64,000 nt of DNA from Caballeronia calidae (GCF_900044055.2 NZ_FCOX02000002.1:62001-126000), one strand, 5' to 3'. Shown: positions 24,039-32,749, counted from the stretch's first letter. The notes: generated from the letters alone by a model not told the origin. Translations and numbers: made by a program.

Positions 24039-25285
24039 TTCCAGAACCCCAGCGCAGCCTTCAATGCCGGATTGCGTTCGGCATGACGCGCGAGCGGCAC
24101 GCCTTCCATCGCCGCGACCCACGCCTCGCGCAAGGCCTCGACGCCCGCCGCCACGCCGCCCGGATGACCGAAGATGCCACCGCCCGCCGTGTGGATCAGG
24201 TCCGCGCAACCGATGGCCGCATACGTGTCCGCCGCCTGCAAGCCGGTCTGGCCGGAGCTGAAGACGGGCATCGCGGTCATCGGCGCGGCGTCCATCACGG
24301 GTGTCAGCACCGCGCGCGCCGCCGCGATCACGCTTTCGTCGGATTCGCTGAACTTGTTGCGCAAGCCGTTCACATGCAGATGGTCCGCGCCCGCGAGACG
24401 CCACAGCATTTGCCACGGCGCGTAATCCCAGCCGAGCGCTTCGCTGCGCGTGAGATAACCCCAGCCCGCGCGATGCGCGTGAATCGGCAACTGGCTATGC
24501 TTGCGCAGCTCGGTCATGCCGACGAGACCGATCGAATTGAGCACCGCCATCACGCACGTTCCGCCCTGTTCGAGCACGAGATCGTGGCGGCGCTTCATCT
24601 GGTCGAGATCGCCCGTCACGTTGAACGCGACCATCACCTTCTTGCCGGTGCGTTCGGCGTGATCGTTCACGACGCGCATCACCGCGCGCACGCGTTCGTC
24701 GAACGGACAATGCGAGCCGTCCGCCTGCAGTTCGTCATCCTTGATGAAGTCGATGCCGCCCGCGACCAGCGCCTTCACCTGCTCGGCCGTCTCCTGCGGC
24801 GAAAGCCCGACGCTCGGCTTGATGATCGTGCCGATGAGCGGTCCATGCGTCACGCCCGACAGCTTGCGCGTGCCTTCGATGCCGAACGCCGGGCCGGGAT
24901 ACGCCGCCGCGAACGAAGCCGGCAGACGCAAGCCCGTCAGCCGCAGCCCGGACACCTGCCGCAGTTCGAACAGATTGCCGGCGATCGTCGACATCAGATT
25001 CGGCAGCGATGGCCCGAAGTTCTCGATCGGCCACGAGAGTTCCAGCAGGCATTGCGTATAACACTTCGATGCGGCGCCGCCCGTCAGGCTCGGCGTCTCG
25101 CTATGGCCCAGCACGTCGAGCCGCTCGACGCGCGCGCCCGAGCGCGCCTTGAGTTCGGGCGTCTCGCCGGGCAGCGCGATGAAGGTGCCGCTCGACTGCT
25201 CGCCCGCGATCGTTTCGGCGGCAGTGCGCGGGTCGACGCCGGTTTCGAGCCAGTATGTGGCGTGGATGCGTTCGGTCACAGTCAT
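24035..25285 (-). CDS. RuBisCO-like protein (form IV type), probable 3-oxo-isoapionate-4-phosphate-processing enzyme
   Basis: About 416 residues with the RuBisCO large-subunit fold. Conserved elements are LIGTIIKPSVGLSP (proton-transfer Lys), GIDFIKDDELQ (carbamylated Lys plus Asp/Glu metal ligands), HAHRAGWGYLTRS, and the phosphate sites SSGQTG and HPGGVAAGVEA. The RuBisCO loop-6 Lys region is replaced by HVNGLRNKFSES, so CO2 fixation is not expected. In the D-apionate pathway such proteins either decarboxylate 3-oxo-isoapionate 4-phosphate or split it to 3-phosphoglycerate and glycolate. I cannot tell which from sequence. The ATG at 25285 lies just after GAGGGA; a TTG at 25306 is the alternative. 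Confidence 0.88.
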   Translation of the reverse strand: MTVTERIHATYWLETGVDPRTAAETIAGEQSSGTFIALPGETPELKARSGARVERLDVLGHSETPSLTGGAASKCYTQCLLELSWPIENFGPSLPNLMSTIAGNLFELRQVSGLRLTGLRLPASFAAAYPGPAFGIEGTRKLSGVTHGPLIGTIIKPSVGLSPQETAEQVKALVAGGIDFIKDDELQADGSHCPFDERVRAVMRVVNDHAERTGKKVMVAFNVTGDLDQMKRRHDLVLEQGGTCVMAVLNSIGLVGMTELRKHSQLPIHAHRAGWGYLTRSEALGWDYAPWQMLWRLAGADHLHVNGLRNKFSESDESVIAAARAVLTPVMDAAPMTAMPVFSSGQTGLQAADTYAAIGCADLIHTAGGGIFGHPGGVAAGVEALREAWVAAMEGVPLARHAERNPALKAALGFWK

Positions 25286-25325
25286 TCCCTCAAAAGTCGG
25301 TTTCAACGATGGAGCCGCGCGATGC

Positions 25326-26156
25326 TCACGTGATGCGGCGAATGCTCTCCGCGATTTCCTCGCGATCGAACACGTTCTTCCAGTCGTCGCGCATGAGACG
25401 CGGCTTGCCGAACTCGATGGCCTTGTTGCACGCGTCGGAGAACGCGCCGGGAATCTCGTTGAAGATCACCGCGCCGAGAATGTTCATGTGGCCGAGCAGG
25501 AAGTCGCGCGCCGCCTGTTCGGGCACGCCGCGCTTGATGGTCTCGTCCATCGCTTCGCGCATCACGTAGAGCAGCGTCGCGCAGATCGTCTCCGACAGGC
25601 CCGGCTCCAGAATCGCCATCTGATCGACGGTCAAGCGATACGAGCGCAGGATCGGCGCGTAGATCACCTTCGCGACGGCCTCGCCGAGATCGAACGCTTC
25701 CTCCGGGCCTTGCATCAGCGCGCTGACGATCGACTGCTTCGCATGGGCGCCGCCGAAGTGATCGTGCAGCGATTTTTCGTCGAGGTCGTAGTTGAAGATG
25801 ACCGGATGGCACGGATGCGCGACGAAGTACGTCAGGTCCTTGCGGTCCGGAAGATGGCCCGCGAAAGGCGCGGCGGCGTCGAGCGTCATGACCATCGTGC
25901 CGGGTTTGAGCTTCGGCGCGATGTCGTGCGACAGCTTGCCGATCAGCGTATCGGGCACGGCGAGGATGACGACCTGCGCGCCGTCGAGCGCGGCATCGGC
26001 GGAAACGCATTCAATGCCCAGTTCATCCTTCAGCCGCTTCTGGCCGGCCGCGCCCGGTTCGACGTGCGCGACACGATAGTCCGACTTCAACAGATTGCTC
26101 GAGAGGCGCACGCCCATCTTTCCGCCTGCGCCGAACAGCGCGATCTTTTCCTTCAT
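25326..26156 (-). CDS. apnO: 6-phosphogluconate dehydrogenase-like oxidoreductase, probable D-apionate oxidoisomerase
   Basis: A 276-residue NAD(P)-dependent enzyme. The N-terminal Rossmann motif is ALFGAGGKMGVRLS (residues 6-19). VVILAVPDTLIGKL and TLDAAAPFAGHLP follow. The C-terminal helical domain is of the phosphogluconate-dehydrogenase-like type (FVAHPCHPVIFNYD, then FNEIPGAFSDACNKAI). Adjacent to an RLP and DUF1537 kinase, this matches ApnO, which converts D-apionate to 3-oxo-isoapionate. The ATG at 26156 has GGAGATATC upstream. It lies between the MFS gene (28 bases) and the RLP gene (40 bases) in one operon. The function is inferred from family plus context. Confidence 0.8.
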   Translation of the reverse strand: MKEKIALFGAGGKMGVRLSSNLLKSDYRVAHVEPGAAGQKRLKDELGIECVSADAALDGAQVVILAVPDTLIGKLSHDIAPKLKPGTMVMTLDAAAPFAGHLPDRKDLTYFVAHPCHPVIFNYDLDEKSLHDHFGGAHAKQSIVSALMQGPEEAFDLGEAVAKVIYAPILRSYRLTVDQMAILEPGLSETICATLLYVMREAMDETIKRGVPEQAARDFLLGHMNILGAVIFNEIPGAFSDACNKAIEFGKPRLMRDDWKNVFDREEIAESIRRIT

Positions 26157-26184
26157 GTCGATATCTCCGATGTGAGTTGAATAT

Positions 26185-27531
26185 TCAATGTGCGTTCGCC
26201 GCGACGGCTTCGGGCGTCCGCTCCTGGCTCGTGCGTCCGATGGCGAAAGCGAGCGCGGCGGACATCAGCATCATTGCGCCGACGATCAGCATCGGCAGTT
26301 GATACGAGCCCGTCATGTCCTTCGCCATGCCCGTGATGTACGGCGCGACGAAGCCCGCGAGATTGCCGACGGTGTTGATGAGCGCGATGCCCGCAGCGGC
26401 AGCCGCGCCGGACAGGAAGCGCGCCGGCAGCGCCCAGAAGTTCGGCAGCGCGGAGAAGATCGCGCAGGCCGTCACGGTGATCACGCCGATGGTCGCGGCG
26501 GGCGAACCCATCTGCAGCGCGAGCGGCACGCTCACCGCGCCGATCAGCGCCGGCACGCCGATATGCCACGAGCGCACGCCGCGTTTCGTCGCGTCACGGC
26601 TCCACAGGAACAGCGCGATGGCCGCGGGCAGATACGGAACCGCGGTGATGAGGCCCTTCTGGAACACGTTGAAGTGCGTGCCGAAGCGCGTCTCGAAACC
26701 GCCGATGATCGTCGGCAGGAAGAACGCGAGCGCATACAGACCGTAGATCAGGCCGAAGTACATCAGCGCGAAGAGCCACACGCGGCCGCTCATCAGCGCG
26801 GCGACGGGATTGCCGTGGCCCTTCGCCGCCGATGCGCCCTTTGCGCGGTCTTCTTCGTCGAGACGCGTCGTGAGCCAGTCGCGTTCGGCGGGCGTGAGCC
26901 ATTTGGCGTCGGCGGGTTTGTCGGTCAGATAGAACCACGCGATCACGCCGACGAGAATCGCCGGAATCGCGACGCCGAAGAACATGATGCGCCAGCCGGC
27001 GAGACCGAAGAGACCGTGCGCTTCGATCAGCAGCGCGGCGAGCGGCGCGCCGATGACGATCGTGAGCGGTTGCGCGAGATAGAACAACGCGAGGATATGG
27101 CTGCGATGCTTGGCGGGCACCCACATGCTGAGGAAGAGAATCGCGCCGGGAAAGAAGCCCGCTTCAGCGACCCCGAGCAGGAAGCGCAGCGTATAGAGCC
27201 CGCTCATGCTGCTGACCCACGTGAACAGCAGCGCGACGATGCCCCACGTGACCATGATGCGCGCGAGCCAGCGGCGCGCGCCAAACTTGTGGAGCGCGAG
27301 ATTGCTGGGAATTTCCAGCACGATATAGCCGATGAAGAACACGCCCGCCGCGAAACCGAACTGCGCGGCGGTAAGACCGAGATCCTTGGTCATCCCGTTC
27401 GGGCCGGCGAAGGAAATCGCGGTCCGGTCGAGAAAGTTGATGAAGAACATCAGCGCGACGAACGGCACGAGCCGCCACGACACTTTTCTGATCGCCGATT
27501 GCTCGACGGACTGCGTTTCTGCAACGTTCAT
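26185..27531 (-). CDS. MFS transporter (anion:cation symporter family)
   Basis: A 448-residue major facilitator protein with about 12 membrane segments. The family A motif region is NLALHKFGARRWLARIM, preceded by the typical RTAISFAGPNGMTKDLGL. Helix 4-5 contains GVAEAGFFPGAILFLSMWVP, typical of the ACS (tartrate/galactonate/4-hydroxyphenylacetate) family that imports organic acids with protons. As the first gene of the apnO-RLP-oiaK series it probably imports the acid sugar substrate, perhaps D-apionate. The ATG at 27531 follows GGAGGAGAC. It is divergent from the higBA pair, with ~370 bp between. Confidence 0.88.
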   Translation of the reverse strand: MNVAETQSVEQSAIRKVSWRLVPFVALMFFINFLDRTAISFAGPNGMTKDLGLTAAQFGFAAGVFFIGYIVLEIPSNLALHKFGARRWLARIMVTWGIVALLFTWVSSMSGLYTLRFLLGVAEAGFFPGAILFLSMWVPAKHRSHILALFYLAQPLTIVIGAPLAALLIEAHGLFGLAGWRIMFFGVAIPAILVGVIAWFYLTDKPADAKWLTPAERDWLTTRLDEEDRAKGASAAKGHGNPVAALMSGRVWLFALMYFGLIYGLYALAFFLPTIIGGFETRFGTHFNVFQKGLITAVPYLPAAIALFLWSRDATKRGVRSWHIGVPALIGAVSVPLALQMGSPAATIGVITVTACAIFSALPNFWALPARFLSGAAAAAGIALINTVGNLAGFVAPYITGMAKDMTGSYQLPMLIVGAMMLMSAALAFAIGRTSQERTPEAVAANAH

Positions 27532-27750
27532 GTCTCCTCCAGGCGTAGCGCACGGGTGTGGTCAACTGGTGTGATGAGTAGACTACCGAGCGTGGGAGGC
27601 GAGACATAGGGGGAAACGCCGAAATCGGTCGATTTTTTCTCACAGGGGTGTGCAAGAAAATCACCGCTCGATAAGTGAAGTTGTCGTATCTGTACGCGCA
27701 AATCTCACGTCACGGCGCAAAACCCGACGGCACGGCCTGGTCCTGTCGTG

Positions 27751-27795
27751 TTGATTTCCGGCTCCGCAATCCGTATAGTGTCGCTATACACTATA
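27751..27795 (+). promoter_or_regulatory. higBA promoter with overlapping operator
   Basis: TTGATT (27751-27756) and TATAGT (27774-27779) are separated by 17 bases, a good sigma-70 promoter. The -10 box lies inside the inverted repeat GTATAGTG (27773-27780) / CACTATAC (27788-27795), 8 bases apart. This is the arrangement expected for antitoxin autorepression. The remaining part of 27532-27901 shows no gene. Confidence 0.78.
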
Positions 27796-27901
27796 CGCCG
27801 TACGAACGGCCGGCAGACATGTCGAAGGGCCTTCGGCCCGACGTCGCCAACATCCCGTGGAGTGGCTCAAATGGCAAAACTTTTCAGGTATCGGGAGGAC
27901 C

Positions 27902-28180
27902 ATGATCAAGTCATGGCGACACAAGGGACTCGAGGAATTCTTTTTCAGCGGAAGTAAGGCCGGCATCAGGCCCGATCACGCTTCGAGACTAAGACGTCAA
28001 CTGGCTCAACTCAACATCGCGCAGTCGGCACAGGACATGAACCTTCCGGGCTGGAAGCTTCACGGACTCGACGGCTCCCTGGCGGGCCACTACTCCGTGA
28101 GCGTGAACGGAAACTGGCGAATGACGTTCAGGTTCGAAGGCGTCGACGTCGTCCTCGTGGACTACCAGGACTATCACTGA
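27902..28180 (+). CDS. higB: HigB-type toxin (RelE/ParE superfamily)
   Basis: A 92-residue HigB toxin. It begins MIKSWRHKGLEEFFFSGSKAGI and contains RLRRQLAQLNIAQSAQDMNLPGWKLHGL and GHYSVSVNGNWRMTFRFEG, the signatures of the HigB/GraT branch. HigB is a ribosome-dependent mRNA interferase, inhibited by HigA. The ATG at 27902 follows GGGAGG; the frame is open upstream but lacks a ribosome site there. As in other higBA loci the toxin gene comes first, with the antitoxin ten bases after its stop. The intact reading frames suggest a functional module. Confidence 0.92.
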   Translation: MIKSWRHKGLEEFFFSGSKAGIRPDHASRLRRQLAQLNIAQSAQDMNLPGWKLHGLDGSLAGHYSVSVNGNWRMTFRFEGVDVVLVDYQDYH

Positions 28181-28190
28181 GGCTAAGTCA

Positions 28191-28487
28191 ATGACTCAAA
28201 TGTTCAACCCGCCGCACCCGGGCGAAACCCTTCGGGAGGATGTCCTTCCGGAGCTCGGCTTGACGGTGACCCAAGCAGCCGCGCAACTCGGCATTACGCG
28301 CGTGGCACTATCGCGCGTATTGAACGGGCGCGCCGGAATCTCGCCGGAAATGGCCCTTCGTATCGAAGGCTGGCTCGGCGTGGAGAACGGTGGTCGCGCC
28401 GACCTCTGGTTGGCGCAGCAGGCCGCTTACGACCTGTGGCAAGCACGATCCAAGGGCGCGCCCAAAGTCGAGCGCGCGCACGTCTGA
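28191..28487 (+). CDS. higA: HigA-type antitoxin (XRE HTH)
   Basis: A 98-residue HigA antitoxin. The family start PPHPGETLREDVLPELGLTVTQAA is followed by the helix-turn-helix LGITRVALSRVLNGRAGISPEMALRIEGWLG and the ADLWLAQQAAYDLW tail. It binds HigB and represses the promoter at 27751-27795. It is followed 18 bases later by a strong intrinsic terminator, so higBA is a self-contained unit between two oppositely oriented transporter genes. Its start ATG is ten bases beyond the higB stop. Confidence 0.93.
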   Translation: MTQMFNPPHPGETLREDVLPELGLTVTQAAAQLGITRVALSRVLNGRAGISPEMALRIEGWLGVENGGRADLWLAQQAAYDLWQARSKGAPKVERAHV

Positions 28488-28505
28488 GATCCTGTCAAAA
28501 ACATC

Positions 28506-28534
28506 AAAGGGCGCCGAGGCGCCCTTTGTGTTTT
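28506..28534 (+). terminator. Intrinsic terminator of higBA
   Basis: AAAGGGCGCC (28506-28515) pairs with GGCGCCCTTT (28518-28527) in a stem with a tiny loop, followed by GTGTTTTC. Because the stem is A-flanked on its 5' side it may also terminate minus-strand transcription arriving from the MHS transporter gene (ends 28588). Confidence 0.85.
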
Positions 28535-28587
28535 CTGAAGCTCGTCGCGCAGCCCCGAACCGCAAGGAAATCCGGCCGAAAAGCGCA

Positions 28588-29862
28588 TCACGCCGCGACG
28601 CGCATCTCCCTCGTCCCGCCCTTTCCCCGGCTCACCGCCGCCAGCGCCGCGAGGCTGATCACCGCCGTGAACATCATGTAGAAGCTCGGCGCCGCCTTGC
28701 TGCCCGTCGCGCTCAACAACCAGATGATGATCGCCGGCGTGAAGCCGCCGAACACCGTCACGCCGATGTTGTAGCCGATCGACATACCCGTCGCGCGCGT
28801 CGACACGGGAAAGATCTCCGACATCAACGCAGGCAGCGCGCCGAAGTAGATCGCCTTGAGCAGCGCGAGCCACGCGACGAGCACGAACAACGCCGCCACC
28901 GACACATGCGACACGACATACGAGAACGCCGGATACCCCGTCACGAACAGCAGCAACGCGGCCGTCGACATCTGCTTCACGCGGCCGATCTTGTCCGAGA
29001 GATGACCCGCGAACGGCGTGACGAAGGTCAGCATCAAGCCCGCGACGGTGCTCGCGGCAAAACCCGTCGACGCATCGAGATGCAGCTCGCGCATCGCGAA
29101 CGTCGGCACGTACTGCAGCAGATAGTTCACCGCCGTCGATACCGTCAACGCGCCGATCGAAATCAGCAGCAAGGTCTTCTGCCGCGCGAAGACATCGCGC
29201 ACGGGCGTCGCGGTGTGCTGCGCTTCGGTGTAATCGGCCGCGTCCTGGAGATAGCGGCGCAGGAACAAGCCCGCCGGCCCGATCAGCAAGCCGAAGAAGA
29301 ACGGAATCCGCCAGCCCCATGCGGCAAGTTCCGCGGCGGGCATCAGCTTGGCCAGCGCGAAGCCGAAGATCGATGCGAGCAAGGTGGCGAGGCCTTGCGT
29401 CGCGAACTGCCAGCTCGCGAGCAGACCGCGCCGGTTCGGCGCGTGCTCGATCAGCATCGCCGTCGACGGACCGAACTCGCCGCCTGCCGAGAAGCCCTGA
29501 ATCAGGCGCGCGATGAACACGCCCGCAGGCGCCATCAGACCGATCGACGCATACGACGGAATCACCGCGATGATCGCCGTGCCGATCATCATCAGGCCGA
29601 CCGACATCATCAGCGCGGCCTTGCGTCCGCGTTTGTCGGCATATGCGCCGAGCACCATGCCGCCGATCGGGCGCACCAGATACGACGCGCCGAACGAGCC
29701 GAACGTGAGCAGCATGGAAGCCGTCTCGTTCGCGGCCGGAAAGAAGTTCTTCGCGATATAGACCGCGAAGAACGCATAAATCGCGATATCGAACCATTCG
29801 AGCGCGTTGCCGACCGAAGTCGCAAGCACGATCTGCGTCAGGCTCAGGGGCTTTTTGTTCAT
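28588..29862 (-). CDS. MFS transporter, metabolite:H+ symporter (MHS) family
   Basis: A 424-residue MFS protein with 12 predicted membrane segments. MHS-family signatures are present: VGNALEWFDIAIYAFFAVYIAKNFFP at the N-terminus, RPIGGMVLGAYADKRGRKAAL for motif A, and GFSAGGEFGPSTAMLIEHAP in helix 4-5. The family includes ProP, ShiA and citrate transporters for organic acids and zwitterions. It lies 29 bases downstream of an M20 peptidase on the same strand, so it may import the peptide-like substrate of that enzyme. The ATG at 29862 has no alternative nearby. Confidence 0.88.
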   Translation of the reverse strand: MNKKPLSLTQIVLATSVGNALEWFDIAIYAFFAVYIAKNFFPAANETASMLLTFGSFGASYLVRPIGGMVLGAYADKRGRKAALMMSVGLMMIGTAIIAVIPSYASIGLMAPAGVFIARLIQGFSAGGEFGPSTAMLIEHAPNRRGLLASWQFATQGLATLLASIFGFALAKLMPAAELAAWGWRIPFFFGLLIGPAGLFLRRYLQDAADYTEAQHTATPVRDVFARQKTLLLISIGALTVSTAVNYLLQYVPTFAMRELHLDASTGFAASTVAGLMLTFVTPFAGHLSDKIGRVKQMSTAALLLFVTGYPAFSYVVSHVSVAALFVLVAWLALLKAIYFGALPALMSEIFPVSTRATGMSIGYNIGVTVFGGFTPAIIIWLLSATGSKAAPSFYMMFTAVISLAALAAVSRGKGGTREMRVAA

Positions 29863-29891
29863 GATGTCAGCGTGTCATGGATGGCATTGGA

Positions 29892-31310
29892 TTAATGCGC
29901 GTTGCGCGTGGCGACGATCGCCGCGCCCATCTCGCCGAGATCCCACCAGAGGCCCGCCATCAGGCCGAGCGATTCGCGCATCACCGGCGCGAGCACGTGC
30001 TCGTTCGGCGCGTGCTGGTTGCAGGCGGGATACGAATGCGGCACCCACAACGTAGGCAGGCCGAGCGTCTTCGCGAAGACATCGTTGGGCACGGTGCCGC
30101 CGAGGTTCGGCAGCAGCGCGGGCTTCTTGCCCGTGGTCGCGCGCATCGAATCGAGCGCCCAGTGAACCCAGGGATCGTCGAGATCGAGGCGCGTCGCGGG
30201 CGAGGCGCGCGTCACGTTCACGCTGACTTCCGTAAAGCCGTGTTCCGCGAAGTGGCGCTCCAGATGCGCCTGCACGTTCTCCCAATCCGTGCCGACCACG
30301 AAGCGCAACTGGCACACGGCCTTCGCGGAAGGCGGAATCGCGTTGACGGGCGCATCGGCATTGCCGGATTTCATCGCGAGGACTTCGAGCGCGTTCCAGC
30401 CGATCACACGTTCGGTCGGCGTGAGGCCCGGCTCGCCCCAGGTAGGATCGATATCGGGCGAGCTGTCGTCGCGGCCCAGCTCGATATCGGCGAGCGCTTC
30501 CCGCACGGCATCGGATATGGGCGGCGGCCGCAATCCGTCGACGGCGATGCGCCCGTGACGATCGACGAGGCTCGCGATCGCATGCGACAGCACGACCGCC
30601 GGATTGCGCAGCACGCCGCCCCAGTTGCCCGAGTGATGCCCGCCTTCGCGCAGATTCACCGTGAGCTCGAACGGCACGCCGCCGCGCGAGCCGAGAAAGA
30701 GCGTCGGGCGCTCCGCCGATACGCGCGGACCATCCGAAGCGATGAACACGTCCGCCGCGAGCGCGTCCTTGTGCGCGGTGCAGACTTCGTTCAGACCCGG
30801 CGAGCCGATCTCCTCGCCCGTCTCGAAGATCACCTTCACGTTGTAGCCGAGCTTGCCCTCGCGCGCCTGCAACACGGCCGCGAGCGCGGCGAAGTTGACC
30901 GAATGCTGGCCTTTGTTGTCGGCGGTGCCGCGGCCGTACCAGCGGTCTTCATCGACGACGATCTCCCACGGCTTCAGGCCCGCACGCCATTGCTCGTCGT
31001 AGCCGCGCACGACGTCGCCGTGGCCGTAGGTCAGCACGGTCGGCAGGTCGTCGGCTTCGTGACGCTCCGCGATCAGAAACGGCGGCCCGCCCGCGACGGC
31101 ATTCTCCACGACGCGCGCCGTGAAGCCGAGACGCGCGAGCGTGTCGCTGACTTCATCGGTGAGATAGGCGTTCAGCGCCGGATTCGCGCCGTTCTGGCTC
31201 TCGGTGCGGAACGCGACGCGGCGCTGCAGGTCCGCGAAAAACACGCCCGAATCGAAGGCTTTGCACGCGATGGCGATGGCGGTCTCGCGACTGTTCTGAG
31301 GTTCTTTCAC
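29892..31310 (-). CDS. M20-family metallopeptidase (dipeptidase-like)
   Basis: A 472-residue M20 peptidase. Predicted metal ligands are visible in order: His of TYGHGDVV, bridging Asp of GRGTADNKGQH, the Glu pair of IFETGEEIGS, Asp of IASDGPR, and the C-terminal His of NQHAPNEH. The insertion LGSRGGVPFELTV to GGHHSGNWGG is the dimerisation domain. The pattern resembles CNDP-type dipeptidases and related acyl-amino-acid hydrolases. A GTG at 31310 is preceded by GGAG. It is first in an operon with the MHS transporter and is divergent from a LysR gene. Likely role: hydrolysis of an imported dipeptide or N-acyl compound. Confidence 0.87.
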   Translation of the reverse strand: MKEPQNSRETAIAIACKAFDSGVFFADLQRRVAFRTESQNGANPALNAYLTDEVSDTLARLGFTARVVENAVAGGPPFLIAERHEADDLPTVLTYGHGDVVRGYDEQWRAGLKPWEIVVDEDRWYGRGTADNKGQHSVNFAALAAVLQAREGKLGYNVKVIFETGEEIGSPGLNEVCTAHKDALAADVFIASDGPRVSAERPTLFLGSRGGVPFELTVNLREGGHHSGNWGGVLRNPAVVLSHAIASLVDRHGRIAVDGLRPPPISDAVREALADIELGRDDSSPDIDPTWGEPGLTPTERVIGWNALEVLAMKSGNADAPVNAIPPSAKAVCQLRFVVGTDWENVQAHLERHFAEHGFTEVSVNVTRASPATRLDLDDPWVHWALDSMRATTGKKPALLPNLGGTVPNDVFAKTLGLPTLWVPHSYPACNQHAPNEHVLAPVMRESLGLMAGLWWDLGEMGAAIVATRNAH

Positions 31311-31362
31311 GACGTCTCCGGAAAATGGGTCACTGCAATTCCGGTCAGTCTAAAAACGCCAA

Positions 31363-31391
31363 AAATTCGCGACAATTTCAAATTTTGCGAC
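31363..31391. promoter_or_regulatory. Candidate LysR operator between peptidase and LysR genes
   Basis: The gap holds direct repeats AAATTCGCGAC (31363-31373) and AATTTTGCGAC (31381-31391), 18 bp apart. Between them lies the 11-bp palindrome AATTTCAAATT (31374-31384). The AT-rich symmetry near the divergent starts fits a LysR site. The assignment is by position only. Confidence 0.5.
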
Positions 31392-31428
31392 TAGCATTGC
31401 CAAAAAGGCAAGGCTCGAGGAAAGCATC

Positions 31429-32364
31429 GTGTTGCATGGCATCGCACTCAAATACTTCGTGGAGGTCGCGCGCGCCGGGTCGCTCGCGGCGGCATCGGAA
31501 GCGCTTCATGTCGCGGTATCGGCGATCAGCCGGCAGATCGCCAAGCTGGAGGAACAGGCGGGCACGCCGCTATTCGAACGCATGCCGCGCGGCATGGTCC
31601 TGACCGAAGCGGGCGAACTGCTCGTGCAGCACGCGCGCCGGGCGCTGATGGATGGCGACGCGGTGCTCGACGAGATATCGGAGATGCATGCGCTCGGGCG
31701 CGGCATCGTGCGCATCGGCTGCACGGAAGGCTTCACGCGCTGCTTTCTGCCCAGCGTGATGGCGTCGCACTATCGCGAGCATCCGGGCACGCGTTTCGTG
31801 ATGCGTTCCGGCACGCCGGGGCAGGTCGAGCATTGGGTGGCGAGCGGCGAGGTCGATGTCGGGCTCGCGTTCTCGACGTCGACATCGACGGCGTTGAGTG
31901 TCGAATACAGCGTGAAGGCGCCGGTCTGCGCACTGCTGCCGCCGACGCATCCGCTGGCAGGCAAGACGAGCATCACGCTCGACGACGTGCTTCAGTACCC
32001 CACTGCCGTGCTCGATCGAGGCACCACCGTGCGCCAGTTGATCGACTGGTGCTGCTCGGCGCGCGGCGTGCATCTGGAGCCGGTTCTGACGAGCAACAAC
32101 TCGAGCGCGATGCATCACTTCGCCGCGCTGACCGGCGCGATCACGCTCGGCAGCGCGATCGCGCTCGGAGGCGATCCCGGGCCGCCGACGCTCGTCGCCA
32201 CGCCCATCGACGAGCCTTTATTGAACGAACGCCTGCTGCAAGTGACGGTGATGCGCGAGCGGCGCTTGCCGCCCGCTGTCGATCAGTTTCTCAAGACGCT
32301 GACCAACGCATTGCGCGAGAGTCTGGGCGCGCCGGCGATGCGCGCGAAGAGGAAAAAGCGGTAG
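31429..32364 (+). CDS. LysR-family transcriptional regulator
   Basis: A 311-residue LysR regulator with HTH at residues ~1-60 (LKYFVEVARAGSLAAASEALHVAVSAISRQIAKLEEQ). The effector domain begins near residue 92 (GIVRIGCTEGFTRCFLPSVM). The tail is unusually basic (MRAKRKKR). A GTG at 31429 is spaced 8 bases from GAGG. It is divergent from the M20 peptidase-MHS transporter operon and is probably its regulator. A VOC gene converges on its 3' end with only four bases between stops. Confidence 0.88.
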   Translation: MLHGIALKYFVEVARAGSLAAASEALHVAVSAISRQIAKLEEQAGTPLFERMPRGMVLTEAGELLVQHARRALMDGDAVLDEISEMHALGRGIVRIGCTEGFTRCFLPSVMASHYREHPGTRFVMRSGTPGQVEHWVASGEVDVGLAFSTSTSTALSVEYSVKAPVCALLPPTHPLAGKTSITLDDVLQYPTAVLDRGTTVRQLIDWCCSARGVHLEPVLTSNNSSAMHHFAALTGAITLGSAIALGGDPGPPTLVATPIDEPLLNERLLQVTVMRERRLPPAVDQFLKTLTNALRESLGAPAMRAKRKKR

Positions 32365-32368
32365 CCGC

Positions 32369-32749
32369 TTACTGTGTCGCGACCCACCAAGTGGTGCCGG
32401 CGGCATCGCGGAAGCCGCCGCGAAAGTCGTCGTCGGCGCGTTTGCGGGTGGGCGCCTGCACGCTTTGCGCGCCGTGTTGCAGCGCGCGATCGTAGACGGC
32501 TTGAACGTCGCGCACATAGACGTGGATATGCGGCCCCGCCGATTGCTGATCGGTCGCGCCGCCGCCGATCATCACGATGCTGTCGTCGATGCGTATTTCG
32601 GCATGCATCAACGAGCCATCGGGACGGTCGAAGCGGCGGACCAATGTGGCGTCGAAGACGCTTTGCAGAAACGCGATGATGGATTCCGCGTTCTCGCAGA
32701 CGAGATACGGGCTGATGGAGGGATAGGTCGCGGGTTTCCAGTCGCTCAT
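32369..32749 (-). CDS. VOC-family protein (PhnB-like)
   Basis: A 126-residue glyoxalase/bleomycin-resistance fold protein, PhnB-like subgroup. It begins ISPYLVCENAESIIAFLQSVF and contains SLMHAEIRIDDSIVMIGGG and PHIHVYVRDVQAVYDRALQHGA, ending FRDAAGTTWWVATQ. Possible metal ligands are His of MHAEI and HIHVY; the usual last Glu is not obvious at the C-terminus, where WWVATQ is found. The biochemical role is unknown. It is monocistronic on the minus strand, 58 bases downstream of the patatin gene, so co-transcription with the adc-bdhA-patatin set is not excluded. Confidence 0.82.
   Translation of the reverse strand: MSDWKPATYPSISPYLVCENAESIIAFLQSVFDATLVRRFDRPDGSLMHAEIRIDDSIVMIGGGATDQQSAGPHIHVYVRDVQAVYDRALQHGAQSVQAPTRKRADDDFRGGFRDAAGTTWWVATQ

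Noticed and set aside
24035..25285. A carbon-fixing RuBisCO large subunit
   Set aside because: The loop-6 region is not that of RuBisCO, no small subunit or phosphoribulokinase gene is near, and the neighbours fit acid-sugar catabolism.
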